This document shows positions 48,261-60,121 of a stretch of DNA of 64,000 bases, in pieces; position 1 is the stretch's first letter, and the number at the start of each line of letters is the position of its first letter. The DNA comes from Gelatoporia subvermispora B. Lineage: Eukaryota; Basidiomycota; Agaricomycetes; Polyporales; Gelatoporiaceae. The stretch lies in contig KB445796.1 in assembly GCA_000320605.2 (NCBI GenBank), positions 1,559,698 to 1,623,697 of the forward strand. The letters run 5' to 3'. A program made the position numbers and the translations under genes. The notes under the pieces were generated by a model. It was not told the origin of the DNA, ran no database searches, and saw nothing but the letters and a program-made list of their open reading frames with translations.

Positions 48261-49718
48261 ATGAAGCTCACAGTAAAGACGCTTCAACAGAAGGTCTTCC
48301 ATGTATGTGCACCCAAACCTTAGCCATCGCCCGAGTGTTGACCTGAACGCGCCTTACAGATCGATGCGGAAGGCTCAGACACGGTGGCCGACATCAAACA
48401 GAAGATCTCGGAGTCGCAGGGTCATGCAGTAGAGAGCCAAAAGATCATCTACTCTGGTACGCATCCAATCGAATCTAAATCACGAGAATTACCACTCATC
48501 GAGAACATCTCCAGGCAAGATCCTTCCCGACACGAAGACTATTGAATCATGCGAAATCAAGGAGAAGGACTTCTTGGTGCTTATGGTTTCGAAGGTGCGT
48601 ATCTGCAAGAAAGTTTGAGGGTCTGTAATTAAGACGCTTCGTATGTACGCAGCCTAAGCCTACTGCTGCGCCCGCTGCCTCGTCAAGTACCTCGACCACG
48701 ACTGCTACTCCCGCGCCCGCAGTCCCTTCTCCCGCTCCTACTGCGCCATCCCCTGCCCCTGCAGCTACAACTCCCGCTGCGGTTCAGCCACCCAATGCAC
48801 CGCTTCTGGCACCGGCACCGGCTACACCAGTGGCTGCACCCCAGCCGGCACAGGAACGCGCACTCGGCGACTTGAGCTCATTTGTCACCGGCGACGCCCT
48901 GCAGCAGTCGATCCAAAATATGATAGAGATGGGCTTCGAGCGTGACCAGGTCATGCGGGCGCTGAGGGCGAGCTTCAACAACCCGGACCGGGCGGTTGAG
49001 TATCTCTTCAATGTAAGTCTCGGATACTTCTGTCCCATCTCAGCTGAGCTGATGGATTCCTCGGAAGGGCATCCCTGCACATCTTGAGGCGACCGCTGCC
49101 GGTACACCGGCCCCTGCTCCGGTCGCGTCACCCGCTGCCGCTGCACCCGCGCCGACGACACCGGCTGCCCAGCCTGCTCCCGCCCCGCTTCGAATGCCCC
49201 CCAGAACCTGTTCCAGCTTGCGCAACAGCAACAGCAACAGCAGCAACAACAAGCTACTGGCGGCTTCCCTGGCATGCCTGGCGGCGTCGACCTCGCTGCG
49301 TTGCAGAACAATCCTCAGTTCCAGCAGCTCCGTCAGGTGATCGCGCAGAACCCCGCGCTTGTTCAACCCCTTATTCAGCAGCTTGCTGGTGCGAACCCCC
49401 AGTTCGCCCAGCTGCTTGCCCAGAACCCGGAGGCGCTGTTGACCGCGCTGGGTCTTGGCGAGGGAGACTTCGAGGGAGATGAGGGTGCGCTCCCGCCGGG
49501 GACACATGTAATTAACATCACACCGGAGGAACAGGAAGCCATCCAGCGCGTAAGTACACAATACTCTGTCATTTGAGTCTCGCTCATGTGTTCCATCACC
49601 ATAGCTGGAGGCCCTCGGTTTCCCCCGGCAGGCCGTGATCGAGGCATACTTCGCGTGCGACAAGAACGAGGAGCTCGCTGCCAACTATCTGTTCGATAGC
49701 GGTTTTGAGGACTCATGA
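48261..49718 (+). CDS. RAD23: RAD23 UV-excision-repair / proteasome shuttle protein, with apparent frameshift
   Basis: Shuttles ubiquitylated proteins to the proteasome and stabilises Rad4/XPC. The ubiquitin-like domain starts [14 protein letters not shown] and continues [44 protein letters not shown]. After a Pro/Ala/Thr linker comes UBA1 ([42 protein letters not shown]). Then come a Gln run, the XPC-binding/STI1 region ([20 protein letters not shown]) and UBA2 ([20 protein letters not shown]), ending SGFEDS. Six exons. Between the linker (AAQPAPAP, frame starting 49068) and [13 protein letters not shown] the reading frame shifts by one base near the C run at 49183-49186. Read literally, the protein would stop near 49340, without STI1 and UBA2. 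A base missing from the C run (real or assembly error) explains it best. Confidence 0.9.
49222..49253 (+). repeat. CAA/CAG polyglutamine tract in RAD23
   Basis: A run of CAA and CAG codons giving about ten consecutive glutamines, just before the XPC-binding region. Mixed codons suggest moderate stability. Confidence 0.85.
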
Positions 49719-49999
49719 TGTTTTGCGCTTGTGGTTTGAGGTCGCTTCGTTTATGTAGCCTTCATATCTGTGTAAACTGTCGCTCTCGGAAACTGTAACA
49801 CTGTTCCATATCCGGCCCCACATGACTCAACCATAGACTTGGTTATCGAGGACAGACTTGCAAGACCCATACTGTTGTGACGCTTCTGAATCACCAAGTC
49901 AGTAGTGGAGAATGAATTAAAAGGATCCTGATCAGTGTGGCCGCGCGAATACGCGAGACGACCCAAGCGAATGGATACGAGTACGTGAACGACGTTAAC

Positions 50000-51968
50000 C
50001 TAGAGGACTACCCGAGGAGACCTCGTTCGTCGTCTACCCTGCTCCGCCTCAGCCCCTTCACCCTGCTGCTCCCCACCAGCTGATGTAAAACCCGACCTGG
50101 GCGGCTGCGTCAAACTACCTGCGCCAGCATTCAGAACCCGCTTCAGGTCGAGAGTGGGTTCGTATCCGCACTCGCGCATCTCCTCCAGCGCAAGCTGAGC
50201 ACGCGGGTCGCCAGTGTGGATACACTTCTGCACGAGCGCCTCGTAAATGGCAAGCGGCGGTACGTGCCCGGCGGCCTTCATCTCCTCCAGATAGAAGAAC
50301 GCGTCCTCGTACGTCACTTGCGTCAGGCACAGCGTGATGAGACGCTCATATGTCCGCACGTCCGGCCTGATGTGCGCGTCTCGCATTTCTGTGAGTAGTC
50401 GGTCGGCAAGTTGACGCTGCTCCGTTGCGATACAGCCCGCGAAGAGCAAGTTGAAGGTGTCGATGTTAGGCTGAACATCCAGCGACTGGGCCGCCTTGTA
50501 TGCGCCGAGCGCGGTCTGCAGGTCACCGATGGCAATAGCGGCTTGGAGGATGACATTCAGCGCGGTGACATCGATAATCTTGCCCTTCTGGTGCAGTTCA
50601 TCGAGTATACCCCATGCCTCGTCGATCGCCCCAGGCAGCGAGCAGAGCACCTCGAAGAGTGGCTGGGTCGTCTCCGTGGTAGGGTGAATGTGACTGCTCC
50701 GCATAAGGCTCAGCATCTCGAATGCCTGCTGCACATTGCCGACCCGACAGAAAGCCTCGAGGATAGGCGCGATGTGGTACTCCTCCCAGGCGACATTCAA
50801 GCCCTTAATGACTTGCAAAACCTCGAGCCCCAGTGAGGCTAGACCATGTCTTGCGACCGTGGTGAGAATGAGTAGGCAACAGCCCTCATCGGGAGTGATG
50901 TTGAGCTCCTTGACAACTTTTTGCCAAGACCGCGAAACACCTTCGCCCTATTCGACAGTAAGATTATCGCCGTAAACACAGTAATGTTGCCGAAGAGAGA
51001 AGTGCACTTACCCACAAATTTGTAGCACATGCTGCAAGGACGTCAACCCATACTTGCACATCCAAACGTCGCACAGACGAGTCCTCGAACGCTTCTGCAA
51101 GGTCTAATGCAAGTTGAGGCAGATGCAGCTTGCATGCCTTGCCGATGGTGACCTCCATAGTCTTCAACGTTGGGGATATTTGCTTCTGGCCCATCTCTGC
51201 GAGATACCGTAACAGTAACTCCATTGGACCATGCTGAGCATAGTAAAGGACGATATGTTCGTAGGTCTTCTGATCCCATGGGACATCGTGCTTGTCCATC
51301 AACTCGAGAATCTCCCACATCCTAGGAGATGCCTGGAAGCGTGTCGACTGTATACAGCGTTACTATGAGTAGCTGTTTGCGACAGGTGCCACGCACAAGG
51401 AAATCCACCTCACACGAAGAACTTGATAGAAAGCATCTCCATCCGGCTGGAGACCTGCTGCGATCATATCTTCGAGAGTTGCGCGAGCTTGCAGTACCAT
51501 GCCTTCATTGGCACAGGCTTCCAGGATCAGGTTGTAGGTGGTACGGGTTGGGCGGACCCCTGCATCTCTCATTTTGATACACATACGTAGTGCGCTGGCA
51601 TTGTTGTTCAAATTTACGAGTTTCTGGATGTCGAGATTGAAGCGAGCGACTGGGTAGGACCGGGGGGAAGGGTTCTCGCGGGATTTGCTAGGATACTGGA
51701 ATGGTCTGAACCGAAGACCGCCATCATCGCGCTCAGGCTGGTGGAATATATCCGCCCTGTCGAGTAGTGTAGCTGTAGACGAAATCCCGCGTTTCGGGGA
51801 GGGGACTACTTCGATAGAGAACAGATGAGCGCACATGTATGCTTCGCTACAGGTTCACTCACCGACTGGGAGATTCAATGCCTGCACCGCAGGGGATGGG
51901 TCTACTAGACCAGTCGCTACTCTCGACCGCGCGGCCTTGATAGCATGACGAGAAGAGGATGCTAGCAT
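50000..51968 (-). CDS. pentatricopeptide repeat (PPR) protein, mitochondrial
   Basis: Organellar RNA-binding helical-repeat protein. The start at 51968 gives MLASSSRHAIKAARSRVATG, a good mitochondrial presequence. An intron (GTGAGT donor) then joins PV to VVPSPKRGISSTATLLDRAD. PPR motifs recur: ALRMCIKMRDAGVRPTRTTY, NLILEACANEGMVLQARATL, MWEILELMDKHDVPWDQKTY, LLRYLAEMGQKQISPTLKTM, AFEMLSLMRSSHIHPTTETT, ALGAYKAAQSLDVQPNIDTF, LADRLLTEMRDAHIRPDVRT, AFFYLEEMKAAGHVPPLAIY, and RAQLALEEMRECGYEPTLDL. The tail is Gly/Glu/Arg-rich and ends RSPRVVL at 50000. It is most likely involved in mitochondrial transcript processing or translation; the target is unknown. It shares a roughly 300-bp divergent promoter with RAD21. 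Confidence 0.88.
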
Positions 51969-52273
51969 CGTACTCGGAAGTGCCGAGCGCGACTCGGGTC
52001 AGGAGCAGCAGACGAAAATGTTTAGACGTACGAGACCGGTTCGCTGAGGCACACGTTGAAGCGGAGACCCATATGTCCAGGCAAAAAGTGAGCGGGGTTG
52101 TGTATGATAAGCGGGTAAAGTTGATCGGAGTTCAAAAGTAGAGCTGGGCACGAGTCTGCCGCTTGTGGCTCGGACGGATACCCGCTCCTCAAGTTCGCGA
52201 AACACCCACCTCCTCTGCCACAGGCGCGAGCCGACGCGCTCTTCTAGCCCCTCTTCTTGGATACCCACACATC
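51969..52273. promoter_or_regulatory. compact divergent promoter, PPR gene / RAD21
   Basis: 305 bases separate the two opposite ATGs, so the regulatory sequence must be shared or adjacent. No TATA box is evident. Confidence 0.5.
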
Positions 52274-54720
52274 ATGGTGCGAAATCTCCAACAAATCCAC
52301 TCGTTGATTACTCAAGAGCGCGTAGTTTTATTCCGAAGCAATCCTTTCCCGCCGCGGGCCCCTAGCCAAGGTATGGCTCGCGGCACACATGGAGCGCAAG
52401 CTCTCCAAGACCCAGACGCTGCAGACGGATATTGAGCAATCAGTTGGTGAGCAAAATGCCGCGGGCTTGCCCATTCGCGTCTTAACAGCTACCTTCAGAG
52501 GCGATCATGGGCCAGGAGGTTGAGATTATGGCTCTCCGGTTGAGTGGACAACTCCTACTCGGTGTTGTCCGTATATACAGCCGCAAAGCAAAATATCTAC
52601 TAGACGATTGCAATGAAGCGTTGCTGAAGATCAAAATGGTGTGTTGCTCTGTACATTGAAGCTTCGCGTTCGCTCACTGGGAATTCAGGCATTCCGACCG
52701 GGTGTAGTAGACATGACGGAGGACCAGCTCGCAGTCAACCGGAATGCAATCACGTTGCAAGGAAATGCACTGGATTTAGATGCATTGTTACCTGACATCA
52801 ATTGGTATGCATGGCGCATTTTGTTATTCCTGCAGTTCTCACCGCTCCCGCAGGGATGTTGATTTTGAGGAGAGGCCTGTTCGACCTGGTGGCCAACATA
52901 TTGCTCGCACCGCGGATATCACTCTTGCTGCTGCAGACGATTTCCAATTTGACTTTGACGACCCTGGCTATGGCTTTGATCTGGGACCTGCTGATGGAAT
53001 TGGCTCACAAGACTACGAGGTGGATCTTGGGCTTGACTTCGGCGATGGGCCAGTCAGCGTGAATGAGAATGTGCAACCGGAAGATGACAGTATGAGCATT
53101 GAAGTGGGGCGTGACGCTGTATCTCCTCGTGCACCCCGGGAGTCGCTCGGCTCACACATCCTTGGTCGACATGGTGCTGACGCCGATCTGGACATCTTAT
53201 CAGCTCACAGTAGAGCGGTCTCAGAAAATCCATTTGGCGCGGACATGAACTTGGACTTCGGACCGGACCTTGGAGGAATGGATATTGATCTTGGTCTCGA
53301 TTTCGGGGATAATCCATTGAGCGAACACGCACCAACACCACGTCTGACACCATCCCGAGCATGTGAGTGGTACTCTGATCTTGCTGCATAGCGTTGATAA
53401 CATTCTTCAAAGCTTCTCCTCTCACCGAACCCCCCCAAACTCCACCACCGGAGGTCGAGTTGACGCCGAAGGCAGATGCTCAGGAGCTGAAGGGCAAGAA
53501 ACGAAAGGAAAAGAAGCAGATTATTGACACGGTGACAGAGCTCACGAACGGCCCTGGTGCCCAGATCGGACGCGGACGCCATGCAGGCATTGGCTCACAA
53601 ACAGTAGATGTCAGTGGCATCGTCACTGAGCATAGTTACCTGCCACAATCCCCTCTCGTCATGCGCCTCCTGGAGATCCGTGAAGACCCCATCTCACATT
53701 TCCTCCCGACGAAAGTCACCCCTACCGGCACTTTCTTCTGCGCCGCACCTCCTGGCCTCGCGCCCGAGCTCGCACAAATGTTCATGCGTCCGGTGCAGAA
53801 CCTCTCTGCATCAAAACGGCGTGGTGCTTCTCCGGAGAAGCCCTCCAGCAAGCGTGCACGGCTGGAGGGAAGTGTAGTGGGTGACGACGAAGTCGAACAA
53901 GCTCGTAGGGCCGGCAGCATCGCACCGAGCGTAGCTCTCGGGAGCGAGATGCTTGAGCGCGTTGCAAGCGTCGGACCTGGTCTTGATTTTGGTGATATCA
54001 CCGCCGGCTTGGACGACTTCCAGATGGAGATACCTGAGTTCGAGATGGCTCCAGGTGACATGGCTATTCAAGCTATACGCGAGAAGTCTGCAACCCTCTC
54101 TGCGTTGAGCCGGTTATCTACACCTGGTCTAGAACGAGAGGGGGAGGAAACTTTTGCGGATATGACATGCCCGATTGCCGCCTTCGATGACCGCGCAGGA
54201 CAATCGCAATCGCAGAGCCAATTGACGGAGAGCACTCCGAGCGAGGATAGCAAGGGCTACAGCAGAAATACTGTCAAGGCCTTGACTATTGTCCGTCGCG
54301 AGCTGCGACCGACACCAGGCGAAGAACACGACGAGGAGAAGGTTGTCAGCTTCAAGAAGATGTCCCAGAAGGTAAGTTCAGGTGTTGTTATACGGGTCAC
54401 AAGGTTCTGATTGGTGTGGGCAGGCTTCTCGTAGAGCCGCTGCGGCATTCTTCTTCGAGCTGCTAGTCCTCAGCACCCGTGATTGCGTCAAGCTTTCGCA
54501 GCGTGCACCATTCGAGAACATCGAAGTGCGAGCCAAGGACAAGTTGTGGGAGCACCAACGGCATGGCTCAGTCGCGCCTTCGGTTTTCGGATCCGTGCGC
54601 GAGGGCTCGGCCACCCCGTCTGTTGCCGGCTCTATGCGCGAACCCTCCGTAGCACCCTCGGTCGCATCTGTTCGTCGAGCATCTGTTGCTCGTTCCATAG
54701 GCTCCGCATTCGGTCTATGA
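52274..54720 (+). CDS. RAD21: cohesin kleisin subunit Rad21/Scc1
   Basis: Alpha-kleisin that closes the cohesin ring and is cut by separase. Exon 1 is only the ATG (52274-52276). A 49-base intron (GTGCGA...CGTAG, 52277-52325) precedes exon 2, which reads [40 protein letters not shown], the Smc3-binding N-terminal domain. It continues [56 protein letters not shown]. The middle is acidic and disordered with repeated [12 protein letters not shown] blocks and the conserved DNITLxxxDD-like segment ([15 protein letters not shown]). The C-terminal winged helix contains [20 protein letters not shown] and [20 protein letters not shown]. The protein ends in a Ser-rich [19 protein letters not shown] repeat tail and IGSAFGL. 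The canonical start MFYSE matches the family exactly. Confidence 0.94.
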
Positions 54721-55113
54721 GTTATGACCTCACATGACATAGAATTCCGTCAAGAACGTCTGGATCTGAATTGGAATTCTTGACTTATTACCTCATTCAA
54801 CGCCGCCTTCCACTTGATTTCCTCCTGTCTTGCTTTATCACATATCTGCTCCAACATGTCGTCAATCTATCTCATCTAGCTTGCGTTCCGCTCTAGCACA
54901 TTTTTGTATTTCCCCGTCACTTGGCAGATTGACCACTCGATTTGTAATGCAATATATGGTTGTCGAAGGTATCAGCAAATGTCTTTAGCAAAGTACATAC
55001 ACGTGTGGGTGACAACGAAGATCACATAGCAGTACTAGACAACGAGACGGAGTGGAATAACGCGTACAACAAAACATCAGTGTCCCATGAAAAGAACGTC
55101 CGTAGTGCACCTT
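54721..55113. other. convergent 3' intergenic region
   Basis: About 390 AT-richer bases between the RAD21 stop and the GH16 stop. No coding feature was supported. Confidence 0.4.
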
Positions 55114-56364
55114 TTACATTGGAGTATAAACGCGCAATGAATTGATCTCCCAGTAAGCATTTGAGAACGCTTCTGGTTGATTGTCAACCACTGCCAACAG
55201 GTAAGCTAGATTACATGCAGACTACGAGGATACTTACAATCTTCACATGTCCCGCCGCAACCTGACGTCGCGTATGCATTGCCAGCAAAATCGCCCTATT
55301 AGGACAAAATTAGACTCTTCATGGAGATGATACACCCCCTGGCGAGAACTCACACAGAAGGTCAAGTCGAAGATCATCTGGTGAGCGTCGAAGTGGCTGT
55401 TGTAGTCACACGTGTCGCTCGTCGGGAAGGTTGCCTCCGGTGGACCCCAGGATGGATCAGGCGCGATGATTGGAGCAGACGTCAAGCCTGGAGTATCCGG
55501 GTTTCGCACCTCCTCCGGTACATTTTTGTCGTTGCGTGGCCAGTACCATATCTGAATACCGTTCGTCGCATCGCGAGACATGACAAAGTAGCCTCCACCC
55601 ATGGTGTTGAATGGTGCACCGTAGGATGCAGGTTTCTGGAAGTTCACGCCGCACCCTTGGTTGAAGTTGACAGAAGCATCGCAGTTCGTCGATACGGTCG
55701 TCCTAATGGATAATTGTCAATGAGATAAGTTCACGACCGCATTATACAGAACGCTGACCCTGTCTGGAAGCGTTCCTGGGCAGTAGAGCATCCAGGGGTG
55801 GTGTGCAGTGAGGCGAGGTTGACAGTATTCAGATTAACGCCTATGCGATAGTCAGTATGCCAAACCAAATATGGAGACGGCGTGACCTGCCTTCAACTAT
55901 ATCTATCTCTCCGCCCTGTGGCCACGGGCCTTGCTCACTGAGCGTCCAAAACGCAGGCCAAGTAGTACAGCCCGTCGGCATGTGCAGAAGGTCGAGGACC
56001 ACAACAGATTCCGCGTACGCCTTGTTGGATATTATCCGAACGCTATTTCTGCCTCTGTCGTTCGGGCCTACAATATTCGTGTTATCCGCTCGCATGACGA
56101 ACGTCGGTCCGGTAGCTAAAGTGATATAAGGGGCAGAATACGCATATGATGACTGATTGACTGCGCACAATATGACAAGTTAGAGGCCATGGCTGTTCCC
56201 TTGTCCACGTAGTTAACGCGGCCGTGCGTTGGGTCATCCATGGTTTGCCATGTCCAGTCATTGAAAAAGTCTTGGCCGATGTACGAATCAGCCAGGATGT
56301 AGTGGCCGCTGGCGAGACGTATGAGGACAAAACCGAGCGAGACGAGAGCAAGACCAGTACGCAT
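55114..56364 (-). CDS. GH16 family endo-beta-glucanase-like protein, secreted
   Basis: Glycoside hydrolase family 16 protein, probably acting on beta-1,3/1,4- or 1,3/1,6-glucans of cell walls. The start at 56364 gives signal peptide MRTGLALVSLGFVLIRLASG, then HYILADSYIGQDFFNDWTWQ and DDPTHGRVNYVDKGTA. Later exons show NSVRIISNKAYAESVVVLDL and HMPTGCTTWPAFWTLSEQGP. The catalytic motif is GGEIDIVEG, in which the two Glu act as nucleophile and acid/base. Then come HTTPGCST, GCGVNFQKPASYGAPFN, GGGYFVMSRDATNGIQIWYW, and GNAYATSGCGGTCEDF spliced to VDNQPEAFSNAYWEINSLRV, ending YTPM. Seven or so exons. An upstream ATG at 56539 opens another frame with a hydrophobic helix but does not splice cleanly into the gene. 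Confidence 0.92.
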
Positions 56365-57140
56365 GCTGGTAAGGGTCACGAATGGTCTTGTAAGGGCCAA
56401 GAGTAGCCAGCAAGTACGGCTTGGTGTACAGCAGAACGGCGAAGGCGAAGAAACTCGCACAAGCTGCTGCGATTCCTCGCGAAGGTTTTGTAGCGGCCTG
56501 AGGCAAGGCTGACACGTCGGTCTTGTCCGTGCCTGTCATGTTCTCGACTGAGATAGTGCTGAATGAAATGAAACAGAAGATGGTTGGAGCGAGATTGAAC
56601 TGAAGGAATACTTGACCGACCGCCAGGTGGTTTTCAGATCATGAGCCAGGAACAACGCTGGTTGTGTTATGCACTGTTGAGACGTGTGATTCTCAGACGC
56701 GTCGGTAGACGCACCATTAGCAAAGGGTAACGTGCAATTTTGTAGGGACCAGCTCTGGCAGTATTCTCTGTGACGACTGGTTCGAACAAGAGGAACAACG
56801 AGTTCTAAGTGCTGTGCGTCATGAGCGCTGTTGCTTCCTCATATATATTGACCGGACTTGGCGCCAATTACGGTCCTCGGCGGCGACTCTAGCGATAAGA
56901 TAACGATCTGAGCCAGATCGACGCCGGACGTGCCGGCAGCCGCTGTGGCGTCGCGCCAGATTTACATACGCGAGCTGCATCGCTACTACGTTCGTATCCT
57001 GACTGCCTCGTTGGCTTGAGACCTACCAGTCAGCCCTTGCGCAATCGATATGTTCAAACGACACATTGCTCATAGACACCACTCTCTTCATTTCCTTCTG
57101 CTCCGGAGCATGCCAGGCGCATCCATTCAATTCTTTTGTC
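56365..57140. promoter_or_regulatory. divergent promoter region, GH16 / aspartic protease
   Basis: About 775 bases between divergent starts. An ATATATAT element at 56841-56848 is the only TATA-like box I see; it lies too far from either ATG to assign. An open minus-strand frame at 56288-56539 encodes a hydrophobic segment (CASFFAFAVLLYTKPYLLA) but is not supported as a gene. Confidence 0.4.
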
Positions 57141-59463
57141 ATGATGAATTATCATTTTGCTTTGTTCTCGGCGATACTCTTGGCTTATCGCTCTGAGTCT
57201 TTCCCTCTTGATGGGGCGCGCTTAGACTCTGGAAGGAGCGCGTTCTCCATCAAACTCCAACGAACGAACCGACAGCTGATCACTGTCAGTGCAACGAACA
57301 TCTCGACTTTTGATCCAACATATGTGGTGCGCGTGTCTTCACAGAATCCGGAGACCGTGCTGGAGATCTTGATAAACTCGTGTAGACGAACGAGATCAAG
57401 GGCTTGGCGACCAAGTATGCGCAGGCATCCCAATTCCTCAACGGTATTGGCGTCAACCCGGATACTCATCCCGAAAGTGGCTACGCTCCTTTCGATCCAC
57501 CGGAAGCGAATGATTTCACCACGACGTCTGTAAATGCAGCCAAGTCTCAAGAGGAAGACCTGGAAGATCTGGCCGCGCTCATGCAAAGCGTGTCGTCGTC
57601 GTCGGCGCCCTACTCGTCCGCTTCGTCTGCTGGCGGGAATGTCCTGGCGGATTCACTTACTGGGCTAGTATGGCAATGGTGGAAAGACAGCGTCTCTCAA
57701 GGTTCACAAAGTCATCCTGACCCTGGATATGCTCCGCCAAAGAATACATCCGGTTCCAATCATGCATATGCACCCAATAACTCCGCAGACGGTGATGGCG
57801 AATGCACCTCTGGCGATTCCGACGTTGACTGTAATTGCAGTGCTGCATCTCTCGAGTCTGACTCTCCGGCCCGGAGCTGCAATTCTACCAACTACTCTGT
57901 CTCAGATGCTGCTGGATCGTTGCTACCTGTACCAGTCACTGCGGGGGCGGCTCAGATGCCACTGACGGATTTCATGTCTGGGACACTTGATGTGCTGTAT
58001 TATGGACCACTCAACTTCGGTTCTCCCCCACAAGAGTTGACCGTAGATATCGACACTGGTTCGGCGGATCTCTGGGTTCCAGTCAACTGCGCGAGCTGCA
58101 ATTCGCCGCAATTTGATCCATACCAGAGTTCTACCTATCATGACACAGGGAAGAGATTCTCCATCGCATATGTAAGCTTTCGCTCCACCAACAGACCAAG
58201 CCTGACGATACCTCTTGAATCAGGGTTCCGGAAGTGTCTCTGGGAAAACTGTTCAAGACGTGATATCACTGGGGGACCTGAGCGTCCCACAACAGACATT
58301 TGGCGCGATCCGCACCGCATCTGATGAGTTCTCCTCTCAGCCAAACTCAGGCTTACTCGGGCTCGCATTCGGTAGCATCGCCCGCTCACATTCACCCACA
58401 TTCTTCGAGAACCTCCTAGAGCAGAAGAAGGTTGCGCTGAGCGTGTTTTCGGTACACTTGCAAAGGCACGAGCAAGACGGCTCAGAGGTGAGCTGTCAGA
58501 TAGCCGAGACCATGTATGCCAATGTTAACATCATCTGACATGAAGGTATGCTTTGGTTGCTACGACACAACGAAGGCGGTAGGCCCAGTCACATGGAATC
58601 CGGTGGTCTCACGAGTACGTATCCACGACTTCATCTCGAAACATGAGGACAAATATCGCTTAGACATATTGGTCTATCTCCATGGATGGCCTGTCCGCCG
58701 GCTCAACTACTAGCTCTCCGGACTTGATTTCTGCCAACCTGACCGCTGTAGGTGACTTTCGGACTGGTACCCACGTGAAGCGGAAATGACGAAGGCGTTC
58801 ACATTAGGCTGTGGATACTGGCACGACGCTCATTTATATTCCGGACGAGATTGCCCAACAGTTTTATGATCAAGTAAGTCGACTTGCTTTCTGCGAAGCT
58901 CCAGTCTCATCTGCGTTGTTAGATCCCCGGTGCACAGTCATATCCACAGTATGGACCAGGTCTGTTCGGGGATTCTAGTCACACTGCCACGTCTAACGAG
59001 GCCTTCGGGGATAGGATTTTACACCTTCCCATGCTCGTCACAGCTATCACCTTCACTGTCCCTAAACAATCAAAACTATTCGATAGCCATGTCCGACTTC
59101 AATCTCGGACGCACAGATCCGGATTCAGAGTAAGGTTCCATGGCATGCATTGACATGGCGTCGAATTTGACCTCTGGATTTGTAGTGATTGCGTCGGCGG
59201 TGTCCTCGGCATCGGAAATGGATTTCCTCCCAATTTAGCCATTATTGGTACGTGTTGTATTATCACTATTTCTCGCCCTCTTTGCTAACGATGTGGATTC
59301 CGCTTTGCACGTTCTCTGATTAGGTGACGAATTTCTGAAATCCTGTGAGTAATATCATAGTACCGCTAAACAGGATTTCCTGATCACCACACTCGAAGGG
59401 TATTCCGTGTACGACTACGCAGGAAACCGAGTCGGGTTTGCACCTAGTGTAAACAACCGATGA
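57141..59463 (+). CDS. pepsin-like (A1) aspartic protease, secreted
   Basis: Secreted aspartic endopeptidase. Exon 1 (57141-57323) carries signal peptide MMNYHFALFSAILLAYRSES and a pro-segment. The intron 57324-57385 ends in TAG, and exon 2 (57386-58171) continues the pro-region (LATKYAQASQFLNGIG), an unusually long Ser/Asn-rich linker, and the first catalytic motif in YGPLNFGSPPQELTVDIDTG, SADLWVP. Exon 3 starts GSGSVSGKTVQDVISLGD, the flap region. The second catalytic Asp lies in VDTGTTLIYIPDEIAQQFYD. The end is YDYAGNRVGFAPSVNNR with stop at 59461-59463. About nine exons, the last ones very small. The first intron has a weak donor (GTGGTG). The DTG motifs make the family secure. Confidence 0.88.
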
Positions 59464-60121
59464 GACGTGCTAAGATTTGCAAAACGTCTCATCATCGTGA
59501 CAACTCGAACGGATGGAAGAGTTGTCATGACATGGCTTTGATGTCTTTTGTCACATGCGAAGTCTATGAATCTGGATATATTTTCTCGACATCTTAGTTA
59601 CTTTGGGCGCCTTCGCCGAGTATGCGATTGCCCGTTCACAGCCCTTCGCTACCTACATTGACGCCTGAAACCGGTCTCGGGTCCGTTCGGGTGGGCTGCG
59701 ATGGATAATATGTCGACAAGCTTGGGTCCCACCATCTGCTCTTCGAGCTGACTCTATCAGCAGTTCGGCGCGAAGATAGGTATCTTCTCACGGTTCGAAT
59801 TGATACTTCAACGTCTGCATATCATCGCAGCTCAGAGCAGTTGTCCAGCAGGCACAGGGATTACGCGCCGAGCGAGACGAATGATCTGTTTAATGATTGA
59901 AACTATGCTCCCGTTTAGAGTCATCTGATAGCAGAAGCAGTGCGTGCCTCGGCGTTTAATGCTATTGATCGCATCCCGTCGTGACGTGTCAAAGCAGGCT
60001 GGAAGAAGGTGGCTGTTCTCGTTGACAGAAATTTGATGGAATGGCATCAGAAAAGGCTCAAATGTCACGGATTTTTCGAATGCTCACAGCAAGTCTTCCT
60101 CCATAATCTTGGCCCTCCCGC
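59464..60121. promoter_or_regulatory. intergenic region, promoter unit later duplicated
   Basis: About 660 bases. Its last 250 bases resemble 62750-63003 (for example the shared AGAAGCAGTG, GGCTGTTCTCG and TCAAATGTCA words in the same order), so the promoter was copied with the downstream protease gene. Confidence 0.5.

Noticed and set aside
49084..49482. Arg/Pro-rich ORF overlapping RAD23
   Set aside because: Alternative frame of the Pro/Ala/Gln region; it contains none of the RAD23 domains.
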